Source: JACCZR01 sp963844805 (lineage in GTDB: Bacteria; Actinomycetota; Thermoleophilia; Solirubrobacterales; Thermoleophilaceae). Taken from it: a DNA stretch of 64,000 nt. How positions within the stretch are numbered: the stretch's first letter is position 1; every line of letters starts with the position of its first letter. The translations under genes were made by a program, and so were the position numbers. Where the stretch lies: contig CAWJPU010000011.1 of NCBI GenBank assembly GCA_963844805.1, positions 186,001 through 250,000 of the forward strand, written 5' to 3'. The notes beneath the pieces are model-generated. The model made no database searches, was not told where the DNA came from, and was given only the letters and a program-made list of their open reading frames with translations. Shown here piece by piece: positions 9,048 to 18,292 of this stretch.

Positions 9048-10414
9048 GGCTGCGCTATCACCGCCGCCGGCTGGCCGACGTGGCGGCAGGTGCCCGCATG
9101 AGCCGCGAGCTCACCGACCGCGAGCGCTGGCCGCGCGAGCGCCTGGTGGCCCATCAGCAGGAGCGGCTGCGGGTGCTGGTGGAGCACGCGAAGCGCAACT
9201 CGCGGTTCTGGGCCGAGCGCCTGGAGGAGGCCGGCGACGGACCGGTCGACCTCGAGCGCCTGCCCGTCCTGACCAAGGCGGAGTTGATGGAGCGCTTCGA
9301 CGATGCCCTCACCGACCGCCGGCTGGAGCGCGACCGGCTCGCCGAGTGGGTCGAGCGGGCGGAGCGTGACGACCTGTACCTCGACCGCTACCGGGTCATG
9401 AGCACGAGCGGCTCCTCCGGGCGGAAGGGCCTGTTCGTCTACGACGAGCCCGGCTGGCAGGGCATCGTCGCCGGCTTCTTCCGCTACAACGCGATCGCCG
9501 GCATCCGCCCGCGGCTGCCGCGGGTGAAGATCGCCGCGATCGGCGGCGCCGCGCCAACTCACATGAGCCGCCAGATCAGCGCGACGGCGGGCATCGGGGT
9601 GCATCGGGTCGCCGACCTGCCGGTGACGCTCCCCCTCGGCGAGATGGTCGAGGCGCTCAACCGCTTCGAGCCGGACTTCGTCAACGCGTACCCGTCGGTG
9701 GCGGTCCGCCTGGCCGACGAGCAGCGCGCCGGCCGGCTGCGGTTGTCGCTCAGGGGCATGTCCACCTCGAGCGAGGTGCGCACGCCGGCGATGACGGAGC
9801 GCATCGCCGAGGCGTTCGGGGTGCGCCCTTTCGACCTCTACGGCACCACCGAGGGCCTGTGGGGCTGCGAGTGCGAGGAGCACGACGGCATCCACCTGTT
9901 CGAGGACCTCGTGATCGTCGAGAACGTCGACGCCGAGGGCCGGGCCGTGCCGGCGGGCGAGCCGGGCTCGCGCCTGTTGGTCACCAATCTGTCCAACCTC
10001 GTTCAGCCGATCATCCGGCTGGAGATCACCGACTCGGTGACGCTCGCGCCCGCGCCCTGCGACTGCGGGCGCACCCTGTGCCGGACCGCCGCCGTCGACG
10101 GCCGCTCCGACGACGTGCTGGAGCTGCCGGGCGGCCGCGGCCGTGGCATCGCCGTTCACCCGATGCAGTTCGCGGTGGTAACCCGCGACCGCGACGTGCG
10201 CGAGTTCCAGGTGCGCCGCCGGCCCGACGGGCTGCAGATCCTGGTGGTGCCCGGTGCCGGCGCGGGGGCCGAGCTCGAGCAGCGGGTGGCCGCCGCGGTC
10301 CGCGACCAGCTCGCGGGCCTCGGCGTGCGGGGCGCGGAGGTGACCGTCGAGCGCCGGGACGAGCTGGCCCGCACCGCGGGGGGCAAGCTCCAGGTGGTGG
10401 TCGACGCGGTCTAG
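9044..10414 (+). CDS. phenylacetate-CoA ligase-like adenylate-forming enzyme
   Basis: A 456-residue member of the ANL superfamily, PaaK branch. The phosphate-binding loop STSGSSGRKGLFVYDEPG lies near residue 118, the YGTTEG aromatic motif near 267, and a C-terminal small domain begins with CDCGRTLCRTAAVDGRSDD, matching the Asp/Arg hinge. PaaK-type enzymes activate aryl or other carboxylates to AMP esters and CoA thioesters. The Cys pairs around CGCECEEH-like and CDCGRTLC segments could bind zinc, as in some relatives. Translation is coupled to the TetR gene by a 4-bp GTGA overlap. A TetR-controlled acyl-activation function is inferred; the carboxylate is unknown. Confidence 0.8.
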   Translation: MRLRYHRRRLADVAAGARMSRELTDRERWPRERLVAHQQERLRVLVEHAKRNSRFWAERLEEAGDGPVDLERLPVLTKAELMERFDDALTDRRLERDRLAEWVERAERDDLYLDRYRVMSTSGSSGRKGLFVYDEPGWQGIVAGFFRYNAIAGIRPRLPRVKIAAIGGAAPTHMSRQISATAGIGVHRVADLPVTLPLGEMVEALNRFEPDFVNAYPSVAVRLADEQRAGRLRLSLRGMSTSSEVRTPAMTERIAEAFGVRPFDLYGTTEGLWGCECEEHDGIHLFEDLVIVENVDAEGRAVPAGEPGSRLLVTNLSNLVQPIIRLEITDSVTLAPAPCDCGRTLCRTAAVDGRSDDVLELPGGRGRGIAVHPMQFAVVTRDRDVREFQVRRRPDGLQILVVPGAGAGAELEQRVAAAVRDQLAGLGVRGAEVTVERRDELARTAGGKLQVVVDAV

Positions 10415-10425
10415 CATCGCCTCGC

Positions 10426-11379
10426 GTGCGCGCGGTGGTGATCGAGGAGTTCGGGGGCCCCGAGGTGCTCCAGGTGGCCGAGGTCGAGGATCCCACCCCT
10501 GGGCAGGGCGAGGTGCTCATCGACGTCTCGCGCGCGGGCGTCAACTTCGCCGACACCCACACGCGCGAGGACGCCTACGTCGCGCGCTACGGGCTGCCGC
10601 TCACCCCCGGCAACGAGGTGGTGGGCACCGACTCCGACGGCCGCCGCGTGGTGGCGATGCTGTCGGGCACCGGGGGCTACGCCGAGAAGGCGGTGGCGCC
10701 CGAGCACAGCGTGTTCGAGGTGCCCGACGGGCTCGACGACGGCGGTGCGCTGGCGCTGTTGATCCAGGGGCTCACCGCCTGGCACCTCCTGCGCACCTGC
10801 GCCCGGCTGTCGCCGGGGGAGAGCGTGGTCGTGCAGTCGGCCACCGGCGGCACCGGCGGGATGACGCTCCAGCTGGCCCGGATCTTCGGGGCGGGCCGGG
10901 TGATCGCCACTGCCGGCTCGCCCGAGCGCCGCGAGGAGTCGCTGGCCGCGGGGGCCGACGCCGCGGTGGACGGCGGCGCCGAGGACCTGACCGCCGCCCT
11001 GATCGAGGCCAACGAGGGCGAGCGGCTCGACGTGATCCTGGAGGCCACCGGCGGCCGGGTGTTCGAGCAGTCGCTGGAGGCCCTGGCCCCGTTCGGCCGG
11101 CTGGTGGTCTACGGGGTCTCCTCGCGCGAGCAGGTCGAGGTGCGCCACGGGCGGCTGATGAAGCACGGCCGCGCGGTGGTCGGCTTCTGGCTCGGGCACT
11201 GCCTCGGCCGGCGCGAGATGATGGCCGAGCCGCTGGCCGAGCTGTTCGACCTGGCGGCCGCCGGCCGCCTGCAGCCGGCGGTGGGAGAGACCTACGCGCT
11301 GTCCGACGTGCGCCGGCTGCACGAGGACCTACAGGCGCGACGCACCCGCGGAAAGCTCCTGGTCGACCCCGGCCGGTAG
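10426..11379 (+). CDS. NADPH:quinone reductase-like MDR oxidoreductase
   Basis: A 317-residue medium-chain dehydrogenase/reductase without the structural zinc loop. The GTG start at 10426 is followed by RAVVIEEFGGPEVLQVAEVE, the classic quinone-oxidoreductase N-terminus. The nucleotide-binding Rossmann motif is VVVQSATGGTGGMTLQLARI near residue 140, and PGNEVVG and GVNFADTH flank the active cleft. It probably reduces quinones or enones with NADPH. It lies 11 bp downstream of the ligase gene and so likely belongs to the same operon under the TetR regulator. Its last 51 bp overlap the convergent flavoprotein gene. Confidence 0.88.
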   Translation: MRAVVIEEFGGPEVLQVAEVEDPTPGQGEVLIDVSRAGVNFADTHTREDAYVARYGLPLTPGNEVVGTDSDGRRVVAMLSGTGGYAEKAVAPEHSVFEVPDGLDDGGALALLIQGLTAWHLLRTCARLSPGESVVVQSATGGTGGMTLQLARIFGAGRVIATAGSPERREESLAAGADAAVDGGAEDLTAALIEANEGERLDVILEATGGRVFEQSLEALAPFGRLVVYGVSSREQVEVRHGRLMKHGRAVVGFWLGHCLGRREMMAEPLAELFDLAAAGRLQPAVGETYALSDVRRLHEDLQARRTRGKLLVDPGR

Positions 11380-13054
11380 CGGCTCGCCCGCCAGGAGCGA
11401 GTGGAGGGCCTGGATCGCGACGGACCCCTCGCCGACGGCGGAGGCCACTCGCCCGGACGCGCCGTGCCGGACGTCGCCGGCGGCCAGGACCCGCGGCAGG
11501 CTGGTCTCCAAGAGGGTCGGCCGCCGCTCCAGCGGCCACCCGTGCTCGCTGCCGAGATCCGATCCCGTGAGCACGAAGCCGCCCGGGTCCCGTGCGACCT
11601 CAGCGGGCAGCCAGTCGGTGTGGGGCCGGGCGCCGATCATCGCGAACAGCCCGTCGGCGCTCACACGCTCGTCGGCGTTCGTGCCGCACTCGCGCAGGAC
11701 GAGGTGATCGAGCCAGCCCTCCCCTCCGCCCCCGACGATCTCGGTGCCCAGCCGCACCTCCACGTTCGGTGCGGCCACGACCTGCCGTACGAGGTAGTGG
11801 GACATCCCGGCCTGGAGCGACTCCGAGCGCACCACCAGGGTCACGTGCTCGGTGTACCGCGCCAGGTGCAGTGCCGCCTGCCCCGCCGAGTTCGCGCCGC
11901 CGACGACGAAGACGTGCTGACCGGCGACGGCGAGCGCCTCGGACGCCGGCCCTCCGTAGAACACTCCCGCGCCGGTGAGCTCGTCGAGGGCGGGGATCCC
12001 GAGCAGGCGATATTCGGCCCCCATGGCGAGCAGCACTGCTCGGGCGCTCACCTGCTCGCTTCCGGACAGGCTGAGGCGGATGCGGTCGCGCGTGGGCTCC
12101 AGCTCGGTGACCCGCTGCATGAAGGCGAAGCCCGCCCCGAAGACCCACGCCTGCTGGTAGGCCTGCTGAGCGAGGCGGCCGCCGCTGACACCGCGCGGGA
12201 ATCCCAGGTAGTTGCGGATCAGGGAGCTGGAGGTGGCCTGCCCGCCGATGCCGCCCTGGTCGATCACGAGGGTGTCGAACCCCTCGGAGGCGCTGTAGAC
12301 CGCGGCGGACAGCCCGGCCGGCCCCGCGCCGACGATGACCAGGTCGAAGTCGGTCCGGTCGGGCCCGATGGGCGAGCCGCTCGCCTCGGTGAGCTCCTTG
12401 TCGGTCGGATCGGTCAGCACCGTCCCGTCGGGCCAGACCACGATCGGCAGGCCGGTCTCCGCACCCGCCCGGGAGAGGACGTCGCGGCCGCGCTCGGAGT
12501 CGGCCAGCGAGAAGGCGTGGGGGATCGCACACCGCGCGAGGACGCCCCTCAGCTTGAATGCCCTGCCCGACCAGGAGTCTCCCACCACCTGCACGGTGTG
12601 AGCACTGATCCGCTGGCTCTCGCTCCACTCCAGCAGGAAGCCCGAGATCGTCTGGTGGAACAGCTCGTCCGGTGACGCGTCCGGTGACGCCAGCGGCCGG
12701 AGCACGTAGTAGTCGATGCGCCCGTCGGCGGTCGCCTCGAAGATCGCCCGGCCCGTCTCGGGCTGTCCCCACCCGCCCCAGTCGATCAACAGGCCGCGCT
12801 TCGCGTGCGGGTGGAGGCGGCGGACCTCGCCCAGGAGCTCGCCCCCGGTCGTGCCCGAGAGCACATTGCCCGGCGAGCACCAGCGCGACGTCCGCACCGG
12901 AGTCGGCAAGCGCCCCGAGACGGTCGAGCGCCTCATCCGAGGATCGGAAGCACGCGACCTGGTAGTGGGTGCCGTACCGGTCCTCGAGCTCTCGCTTGAG
13001 GTCCTGGAGGACGCCTGGATCCTCATCCACAGCGACAAGCCAGGGACCCGGCAT
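11329..13054 (-). CDS. thioredoxin-reductase-like FAD enzyme with receiver-like N-terminus; frameshifted
   Basis: Three parts are visible. Residues 1-120 begin PWLVAVDEDPGVLQDLKREL and resemble a response-regulator receiver fold. A middle segment of about 80 residues (VQVVGDSWSGRAFKLRGVL) looks thioredoxin- or glutaredoxin-like. The C-terminal 300 residues are a two-dinucleotide flavoprotein: DLVIVGAGPAGLSAAVYSAS binds FAD, VFVVGGANSAGQAALHLA binds NAD(P)H, and VLAAGDVRHGA is the second FAD motif. The usual redox CxxC of thioredoxin reductase is replaced by GVFYGGPASEA, so it is not a classical disulfide reductase. One frameshift lies near 12870. ATG 13054 is preferred to 13102, which would overlap the divergent helicase. 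Confidence 0.78.
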
Positions 13055-13095
13055 GTTCCAACGATAACCCGGGTCGTCACTAACCTCGGACGCGA

Positions 13096-14541
13096 ATGAC
13101 ATCGTTCGCAGACCTGGGCCTCTCGGAGCCCCTGCTCGAGGCCCTGTCTCACCTGGGCTACGAGCGGCCCACTCCCATCCAGGAACAGACCATCCCCGCC
13201 CTGCTGCAGGGCCGGGACGTGATCGGCCAGGCCCAGACGGGCACCGGCAAGACCGCCGCGTTCGGCTTGCCGATGCTCGACTACATCGATCCCGAGGACC
13301 CGGAGGTGCAGGCGCTGGTGCTCACGCCCACGCGCGAGCTGTGCATCCAGGTCACCCAGGCGCTGCGCGCGTACGGGGAGCGGCGCGGCGTCGGGGTGGT
13401 GGCCATCTTCGGCGGTGCCCCGATTCGCGACCAGGCCTCGCGGCTGAAGGAGAACGCTCAGGTGGTCGTGGGCACGGTCGGCCGCGTGATGGACATGATG
13501 GGCCGCCACCACCTGTTCCTCGACAAGGCGCGCTACGTGGTGCTCGACGAGGCGGACGAGATGCTCGACCTCGGCTTCCTGGAGGACGTCGAGACGATCC
13601 TCTCGCGTGCCCCGTCGGGCCGTCAGACCGCGCTGTTCTCGGCGACCATCCCGCCGCCGATCGCCGAACTGGCCGAGAAGCGCATGTACGACCCGACCAC
13701 CATCAAGGTCCGCGCCGCCACGCTCACGATCGACACCGTCGAGCAGTTCTACGTCGAGGTTCCCGACAAGGAGAAGCCCGACGCGCTGACCGAGGTGATC
13801 AAGGAAGAGCGGCCCGAGCAGGCAATCGTGTTCGCCCGCACCAAGATCGGTGTCGACCGGCTCGCCCGCCGGCTCAACGACGCGGGTGTGCGGGTCAAGG
13901 CGCTCCACGGGGACATGTCGCAGGGCCAGCGCGACGGCGTGATGATCGCCTTCAAGGGCGGACGCGAGCGGCTGCTGATCGCCACCGACGTCGCCGCCCG
14001 TGGCCTCGACATCACGGGGGTGACGCACGTCATCAACTACGACATCCCGAACTCTCCTGACATCTACGTGCACCGCATCGGCCGCACCGGCCGTGCCGAG
14101 CGCAGCGGCCGCGCGATCACGCTGATCACGCCCAAGCAGCGCAGCGACCTCGACGCCGTGCGCAAGCACGCGAACACCGACATCGTCGAGTGGTCGGCCA
14201 ACGGCGCCAAGCCGGCGCCGAGCCGGCCAAGGAGAAGCCCGAGCGGCGCGAGCCGACGGCGAGCCGGCGCGAGCCACGCCGCCCGCGGCACACCAAGCCG
14301 CACGAGACCAAGGGGCCCAGTGGTGAAGCTCGTGGCCGGCGCCGGCCGGCGCGACGGGCTCGAGCCGAAGGACCTGATCGGCGCGATCGTCGACCACTCG
14401 CGGCTCGAGGGCGAGCAGGTCCGCAACGTTCGCGTCCTCGAGCGGTTCTCGTTCGCGGAGGTTCCCGCCGACCGCGCCGAGGAAGTGGTGGCCAAGTTGA
14501 GCGACAAGGTCGACTACGACCTGGAGGTAGCGAAGAGATGA
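13096..14541 (+). CDS. DEAD-box ATP-dependent RNA helicase (DeaD/CsdA-like)
   Basis: A 481-residue RNA helicase that remodels RNA structure, often needed at low temperature and in ribosome assembly. All motifs are present in order: Q motif ERPTPIQEQ, Walker A AQTGTGKT, PTRELCIQ, DEAD in VVLDEADEML, SAT in LFSATIPP, and HRIGRTGRAER. After residue 365 comes a basic linker, then a DbpA-type RNA-binding domain (KLVAGAGRRDGLEPKDLIGAI, then VRVLERFSFAEVPADRAEEV). Linker codons at 14218-14318 look more native in another frame (KEKPERREPTASRR), so two compensating indels are possible. Its stop overlaps the cyclophilin ATG. Confidence 0.93.
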   Translation: MTSFADLGLSEPLLEALSHLGYERPTPIQEQTIPALLQGRDVIGQAQTGTGKTAAFGLPMLDYIDPEDPEVQALVLTPTRELCIQVTQALRAYGERRGVGVVAIFGGAPIRDQASRLKENAQVVVGTVGRVMDMMGRHHLFLDKARYVVLDEADEMLDLGFLEDVETILSRAPSGRQTALFSATIPPPIAELAEKRMYDPTTIKVRAATLTIDTVEQFYVEVPDKEKPDALTEVIKEERPEQAIVFARTKIGVDRLARRLNDAGVRVKALHGDMSQGQRDGVMIAFKGGRERLLIATDVAARGLDITGVTHVINYDIPNSPDIYVHRIGRTGRAERSGRAITLITPKQRSDLDAVRKHANTDIVEWSANGAKPAPSRPRRSPSGASRRRAGASHAARGTPSRTRPRGPVVKLVAGAGRRDGLEPKDLIGAIVDHSRLEGEQVRNVRVLERFSFAEVPADRAEEVVAKLSDKVDYDLEVAKR

Positions 14542-14993
14542 GCCAGGCCAAGCTGCACACCAACCACGGCGAGATCGCCGTCGAGCTGTTCGACGAGGAC
14601 GCGCCCAAGACCGTCGAGAACTTCCGCAAGCTCGCGGGCGACGGCTACTACGACGGGCTGACCTTCCACCGCGTGATCCCCGAATTCATGATCCAGGGCG
14701 GCTGCCCCGAGGGCACCGGGACCGGCGGCCCGGGCTACACGTTCGAGGACGAGTTCAACGACAACAAGGTCGTTCGCGGCGCGTTGGCCATGGCCAACGC
14801 CGGCCCGAACACCAACGGGAGCCAGTTCTTCATCGTCACCACCGAGGCCGCCCCGTGGCTGGACGGCAAGCACACGGTCTTCGGCCGCGTGGACTCGGGC
14901 ATGGACGCCGTGGACTCGATCGAGAAGGTCGACACCGGCGCCCGCGACATGCCCGTCGAGCCGGTGGTGATGGAGAGGGTCGAGCTGGTCTAG
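14538..14993 (+). CDS. peptidyl-prolyl cis-trans isomerase, cyclophilin type
   Basis: A 151-residue single-domain cyclophilin. The core FHRVIPEFMIQGG carries the catalytic Arg, Phe and Gln; GSQFFIVTTEAAPWLDGKHTVFG completes the active-site groove. It lacks a signal peptide, so it is cytoplasmic. The ATG overlaps the TGA of the helicase gene (ATGA), which indicates co-transcription and coupling with RNA helicase expression. Intact. Confidence 0.95.
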   Translation: MSQAKLHTNHGEIAVELFDEDAPKTVENFRKLAGDGYYDGLTFHRVIPEFMIQGGCPEGTGTGGPGYTFEDEFNDNKVVRGALAMANAGPNTNGSQFFIVTTEAAPWLDGKHTVFGRVDSGMDAVDSIEKVDTGARDMPVEPVVMERVELV

Positions 14994-15000
14994 CCGCGGG

Positions 15001-15957
15001 CTGTGCTGGCCGCCCTTCCCGCCGCCCGAGCCCGCGTACCTGAACCCCGTCTACGGGCGGGTCTTCCCCGACCCGGCCGTGATGAGGGCGCGCGGCCGCT
15101 ACTACGCCTACGGCACCACGACCGGCTCGCGCCGGCGCGACCTGTTCCCCGTCCTGAGCTCGCCCGACCTCGTGCACTGGCGCAAGGTCGGCTACGCGAT
15201 GCGCCGGCGGCCGCGCTGGTCGACCGCGCATTGGTGGGCGCCGAGCCCGCTGCGGCGCGGCAAGCGCTACTACCTCTTCTACAGCGCGAAGGCCAGGCGC
15301 CCGAACAAGATGTGCGTCGCGGTGGCGACCGCCCGCCGTCCCCAGGGCCCGTTCCGCCACCGCGCGCGGCTGGCCTGTGGCGGCGTGGGCGGCTCGCTGG
15401 ACCCGGCGCCGCTGGTGGTCGGGCGGCGGGTCTTCCTGTACTTCGCGCGCACCGACGCCTTCTGCCGCTGGGTGCCGGCCCGCTGCTCGATCGTCGGCAT
15501 GCGGCTGAGCGCGAACCTGCTTCGCGCGCGCGGGCGCCCGCGCCACCTGATCGGCATCGACCAGGGCTGGGAGGGCAGTCGCCGCTACGCGATCGTGGAG
15601 AACCCGTGGGTCGTCCGGCGCGGCGGCCTCTTCTACCTCCTCTACTCGGCCAACCACTGGCGGCGCAACTACGGCATGGGCTACGCCGTCTCGCGCTCGC
15701 CGCTGGGACCCTTCCGCAAGCCGGAGACCGAGCCTTTCCTGCGCTCGCGCCGCGGCATCTTCGGCCCGGGCGGCGGCTCGGCGGTCGTCGGCCCCCGAGG
15801 CGGGCTGTGGCTGGTCTACGCGGCGCGCCGCCAGGGGGTCGGGTTCATCGCCGACCGCCGCCGCTCGCTGCATATCGATCGCCTCAGCGTGGGGGGCGGC
15901 AGGGTGCGGATCACGGGCCCCTCGTTCGGGTCGGCGATACAGCCCCTGAGGCAGGCG
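15001..15957 (+). CDS. GH43/GH117-type five-bladed propeller protein, ends uncertain
   Basis: The protein resembles family 43-type glycoside hydrolases that cleave arabino- or xylo-oligosaccharides. The fold starts at NPVYGRVFPDPAVMRARGRYYAYG, with the first catalytic Asp in FPDP. GGSLDPAPLV holds the second Asp and AIVENPWVVRRGGLFYLLYS the Glu. The region before 15079 is coding by homology but has no ATG or GTG in frame; a start at CTG 15001 or a frameshift into the upstream GTG at 15003 is possible, and a signal peptide may be lost. The reading frame runs without a stop into the transporter gene, so the true C-terminus is also uncertain. Confidence 0.62.
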
Positions 15958-16800
15958 ATGATCGCCGTCGCACTCGGGCTCAGCTCGAGCCTGGCCTGGG
16001 GGATCGCGGACTTCATGGGCGGGCTGGCCAGCCGCCGGATGCCGGTGCTGACCGTGCTGGCCGTCTCGCAGGTGGTGGGGCTGGTGCTCCTGATCGTGGT
16101 GGTCGCCGCTCGGGCGGAAGGCCCGCCGGAGGCGCAGCACCTAGTCGTCGCCGCGCTGTCGGCCTTCGCGGGCGTCGGCGCCCTGGCCGCGTTCTATCGC
16201 GGGCTGGCGGTGGGCACGATGGCGGTGGTCGCGCCCATCTCGGCCACCGCGGCGGTGGTGCCCGTGGCGGTCGGTGTCGCGACCGGTGAGCGGCCGGAGG
16301 CGGTGCAGGTGGCCGGCATCGTGCTCGCGATCATCGGAGTCGCCCTCGCCTCGCGCGAGGAGGTCGAGGGCGGCGAGGGGGGAGGGCTGGCAACCGGCGC
16401 GGGGCTGGCGCTGCTCGCGGCGCTGGGCTTCGGGCTGTTCTTCGTCTTGATCGACTCCGCCAGCGAGGGCGACGTCTTCTGGGCCCTGCTGGCGAACCGC
16501 ATCACCGGCGTGACGATGCTCCTCACCGTGGCCGCGGTGGTACGGCCGGCGAGTGGGCTGGTGCGCTCGGACGCGCGCATCCTGATCGGGGTCGGGGCCT
16601 TCGACGTGGCGGCCAACGTCTCGTTCGCCGTGGCCTCGACCGAGGGCCTGGTGAGCGTGGTCGGCGTGTGCAGCTCGCTCTACCCGGTGGTCACCGTGCT
16701 ACTCGCCCGTTTGATCCTCAAGGAGCGGGTGCGGTCGCTGCAGCTGGCCGGCGTCGCCCTGGCGATGGCGGGAGTGGTGGCGATCGGCGCGGGCGGCTAG
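15958..16800 (+). CDS. EamA/DMT-family membrane transporter
   Basis: A 280-residue inner-membrane protein with ten predicted helices in two EamA repeats. The first repeat starts ALGLSSSLAWGIADFMGGLA; the second begins near residue 145 (GAGLALLAALGFGLFFVLI). An acidic loop, SREEVEGGEGGG, separates them. The end of each repeat carries the conserved pattern ATAAVVPVAVGVATGERPE and LARLILKERVRSLQLAG. Such transporters export metabolites or amino acids; the substrate cannot be assigned. It is in frame with the preceding GH43 region, but an independent ATG at 15958 starts exactly at the first helix. Confidence 0.82.
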   Translation: MIAVALGLSSSLAWGIADFMGGLASRRMPVLTVLAVSQVVGLVLLIVVVAARAEGPPEAQHLVVAALSAFAGVGALAAFYRGLAVGTMAVVAPISATAAVVPVAVGVATGERPEAVQVAGIVLAIIGVALASREEVEGGEGGGLATGAGLALLAALGFGLFFVLIDSASEGDVFWALLANRITGVTMLLTVAAVVRPASGLVRSDARILIGVGAFDVAANVSFAVASTEGLVSVVGVCSSLYPVVTVLLARLILKERVRSLQLAGVALAMAGVVAIGAGG

Positions 16801-17486
16801 GCCGCGAGGATCGCCTCGACCGCCGGCCCGGTGTCGCGCAGGTCCTCCAGCACGACGTCGGGGCCGGCGGCACGCAGGTCGGCCTCGCTCGAATAGCCGC
16901 TGGCGACCGCGACCACGCGCGCGCCCGCCGCGTGGCCGGCGGCCACGTCGAGTGGGGTGTCGCCCACCAGCACCACGTCGGCCGGCGCCAGCGCGACGCC
17001 GCGCCGCCGGCGCGCGCGGCTCAGCGCCACCTCCACCAGCTCGGAGCGCGCGCCGCCGTCCGAGCCGTAGCCGCCGATCTCGAGGTCCAGCCAGCGGTCG
17101 AGGCCGAATGCGCCGAGCTTGGTGGCGGCGTTGGCCTCGATGTTGCCCGTGAGCAGGGACTGCAGCAGGTCGTCGCGGCGCGCCAGCTCCTCGAGCACGG
17201 CCTCGGCGCCGGGAAGGGCGCGGCCCTCGGCGCGGATGGCGTCGGCCTTCCCGTCCAGGGCGCTTTCGAGTTCGCGCCACATCGCCGGCAGGTGGCTCTC
17301 GCCGTCGGCCACGCTGCTGCGCTCCAGGATCGCCAGCGCGATCTCGTGGTCGGTCCGCCCGGCCATCGGCACCAGGCCCTCGGGCGGGCGGCCGAAGACC
17401 GCCTCGAAGGCGTCGGCGAAAGCCGTGGCCCCATGGCCGGCGGTATCGACCAGCGTGCCGTCGATGTCCCAGAGGACGAGCCGCAT
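16797..17486 (-). CDS. HAD-family phosphatase, phosphoglycolate phosphatase-like
   Basis: A 229-residue haloacid-dehalogenase hydrolase. Motif I is LVLWDIDGTLVDTAG with the nucleophile Asp and the acid-base Asp, motif II is LLTGN, and motif IV is VLVGDTPLDVAAG. The helical cap follows motif I at about residues 15-85. This arrangement is that of Gph/PGMB-like phosphatases acting on small phospho-compounds such as 2-phosphoglycolate. The C-terminus overlaps the end of the convergent transporter gene by 4 bp. Confidence 0.85.
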   Translation of the reverse strand: MRLVLWDIDGTLVDTAGHGATAFADAFEAVFGRPPEGLVPMAGRTDHEIALAILERSSVADGESHLPAMWRELESALDGKADAIRAEGRALPGAEAVLEELARRDDLLQSLLTGNIEANAATKLGAFGLDRWLDLEIGGYGSDGGARSELVEVALSRARRRRGVALAPADVVLVGDTPLDVAAGHAAGARVVAVASGYSSEADLRAAGPDVVLEDLRDTGPAVEAILAA

Positions 17487-17507
17487 CGATCCCTAGGCTG
17501 GCAGCCC

Positions 17508-17687
17508 GTGCTCGACCGGCTCGCCATCCCGCCCCGGCTTGTCCTGCGCGCGCTGGACGAGGCGAGCCTCAACCGGCTGCACGGTGAGGTCCCGGCGCTG
17601 CTGGAGGAGATGCGCGGCGTCCGCACGCAGATCGGCGCGTTCCACGAGGAGATCCGGGACCTGCGCGACCGGATCCCCGGAATCTAG
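17508..17687 (+). CDS. 59-residue coiled-coil protein
   Basis: A GTG at 17508 opens a short frame (LDRLAIPPRLVLRALDEASL) followed by a heptad-like amphipathic helix, LLEEMRGVRTQIGAFHEEIR. It fills the space between two divergent and convergent HAD genes and overlaps the end of the second by 4 bp. Composition is protein-like rather than typical of an antisense shadow. No family is recognised; it may be a small structural or regulatory partner. Confidence 0.5.
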   Translation: MLDRLAIPPRLVLRALDEASLNRLHGEVPALLEEMRGVRTQIGAFHEEIRDLRDRIPGI

Positions 17688-18292
17688 GCCAGCGCGACCC
17701 CCAGCAACCGCTCGAGCTCGGGCAGCGTCGTGTCGGCGCCGCGGTGCAGCACGGCGGTCATGCCCACGGTCTCGGCGCCCTCGCAGTTCTCCTTCAGGTC
17801 GTCGACGAACACGCACTCCGCCGGGTCGAGGCCGACGCTCTCAGCCCCCAGGCGGTAGATCTCGGGCTGCGGCTTGTGGAAGCCGACCTCACCGGAGATG
17901 ACCACTCCGTCGAACATCTCCGGGAAGCTGTCGCGGTCGTAGCGGCCGGCGCCCATCGAGTTCGAGACGAGCCCGGTGGGGACGCCCAGCGCCTTCGCCC
18001 GCTTGACCGCCGCCACCATCTCGCCGTCGGGGGACATGCCCGCGAACAGCCGGTCGATGAAGCCCTCGGTGCGCTCGAGGCCGATCTTCGGGCCGATGCT
18101 CGACGCGAACTCCTCCTCGTCGATCTTCCCTGTCTCCAGCCGGCGCAGGTCGTGGCGGGCCTCCTCGTCGGAGCGGAACAGGTTCAGGAACGCGTTGGGA
18201 TCCAGGCCCTCGCGCTCGCAGAACTCGCGGAAGGAGTGGAAGACGTTCGTGGTGAGCACGCCGCCGAAGTCGACCAGCAGGGCACGGCTCAC
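17684..18292 (-). CDS. HAD-family hydrolase (acid phosphatase/epoxide-hydrolase-N-like)
   Basis: A 202-residue HAD hydrolase: ALLVDFGGVLTTNVFHSF holds motif I (DFGGV, with Gly in place of the usual second Asp position, as in HAD-IA subfamily 3), GLVSNSMG is motif II, and ECVFVDDLKENCEGAE is motif IV. The second Asp of motif I being absent is typical of dehalogenase or non-phosphatase branches. It starts with GTG at 18292, overlapping the stop of the APH-like kinase gene, so the two act from one mRNA. Confidence 0.82.
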   Translation of the reverse strand: MSRALLVDFGGVLTTNVFHSFREFCEREGLDPNAFLNLFRSDEEARHDLRRLETGKIDEEEFASSIGPKIGLERTEGFIDRLFAGMSPDGEMVAAVKRAKALGVPTGLVSNSMGAGRYDRDSFPEMFDGVVISGEVGFHKPQPEIYRLGAESVGLDPAECVFVDDLKENCEGAETVGMTAVLHRGADTTLPELERLLGVALA

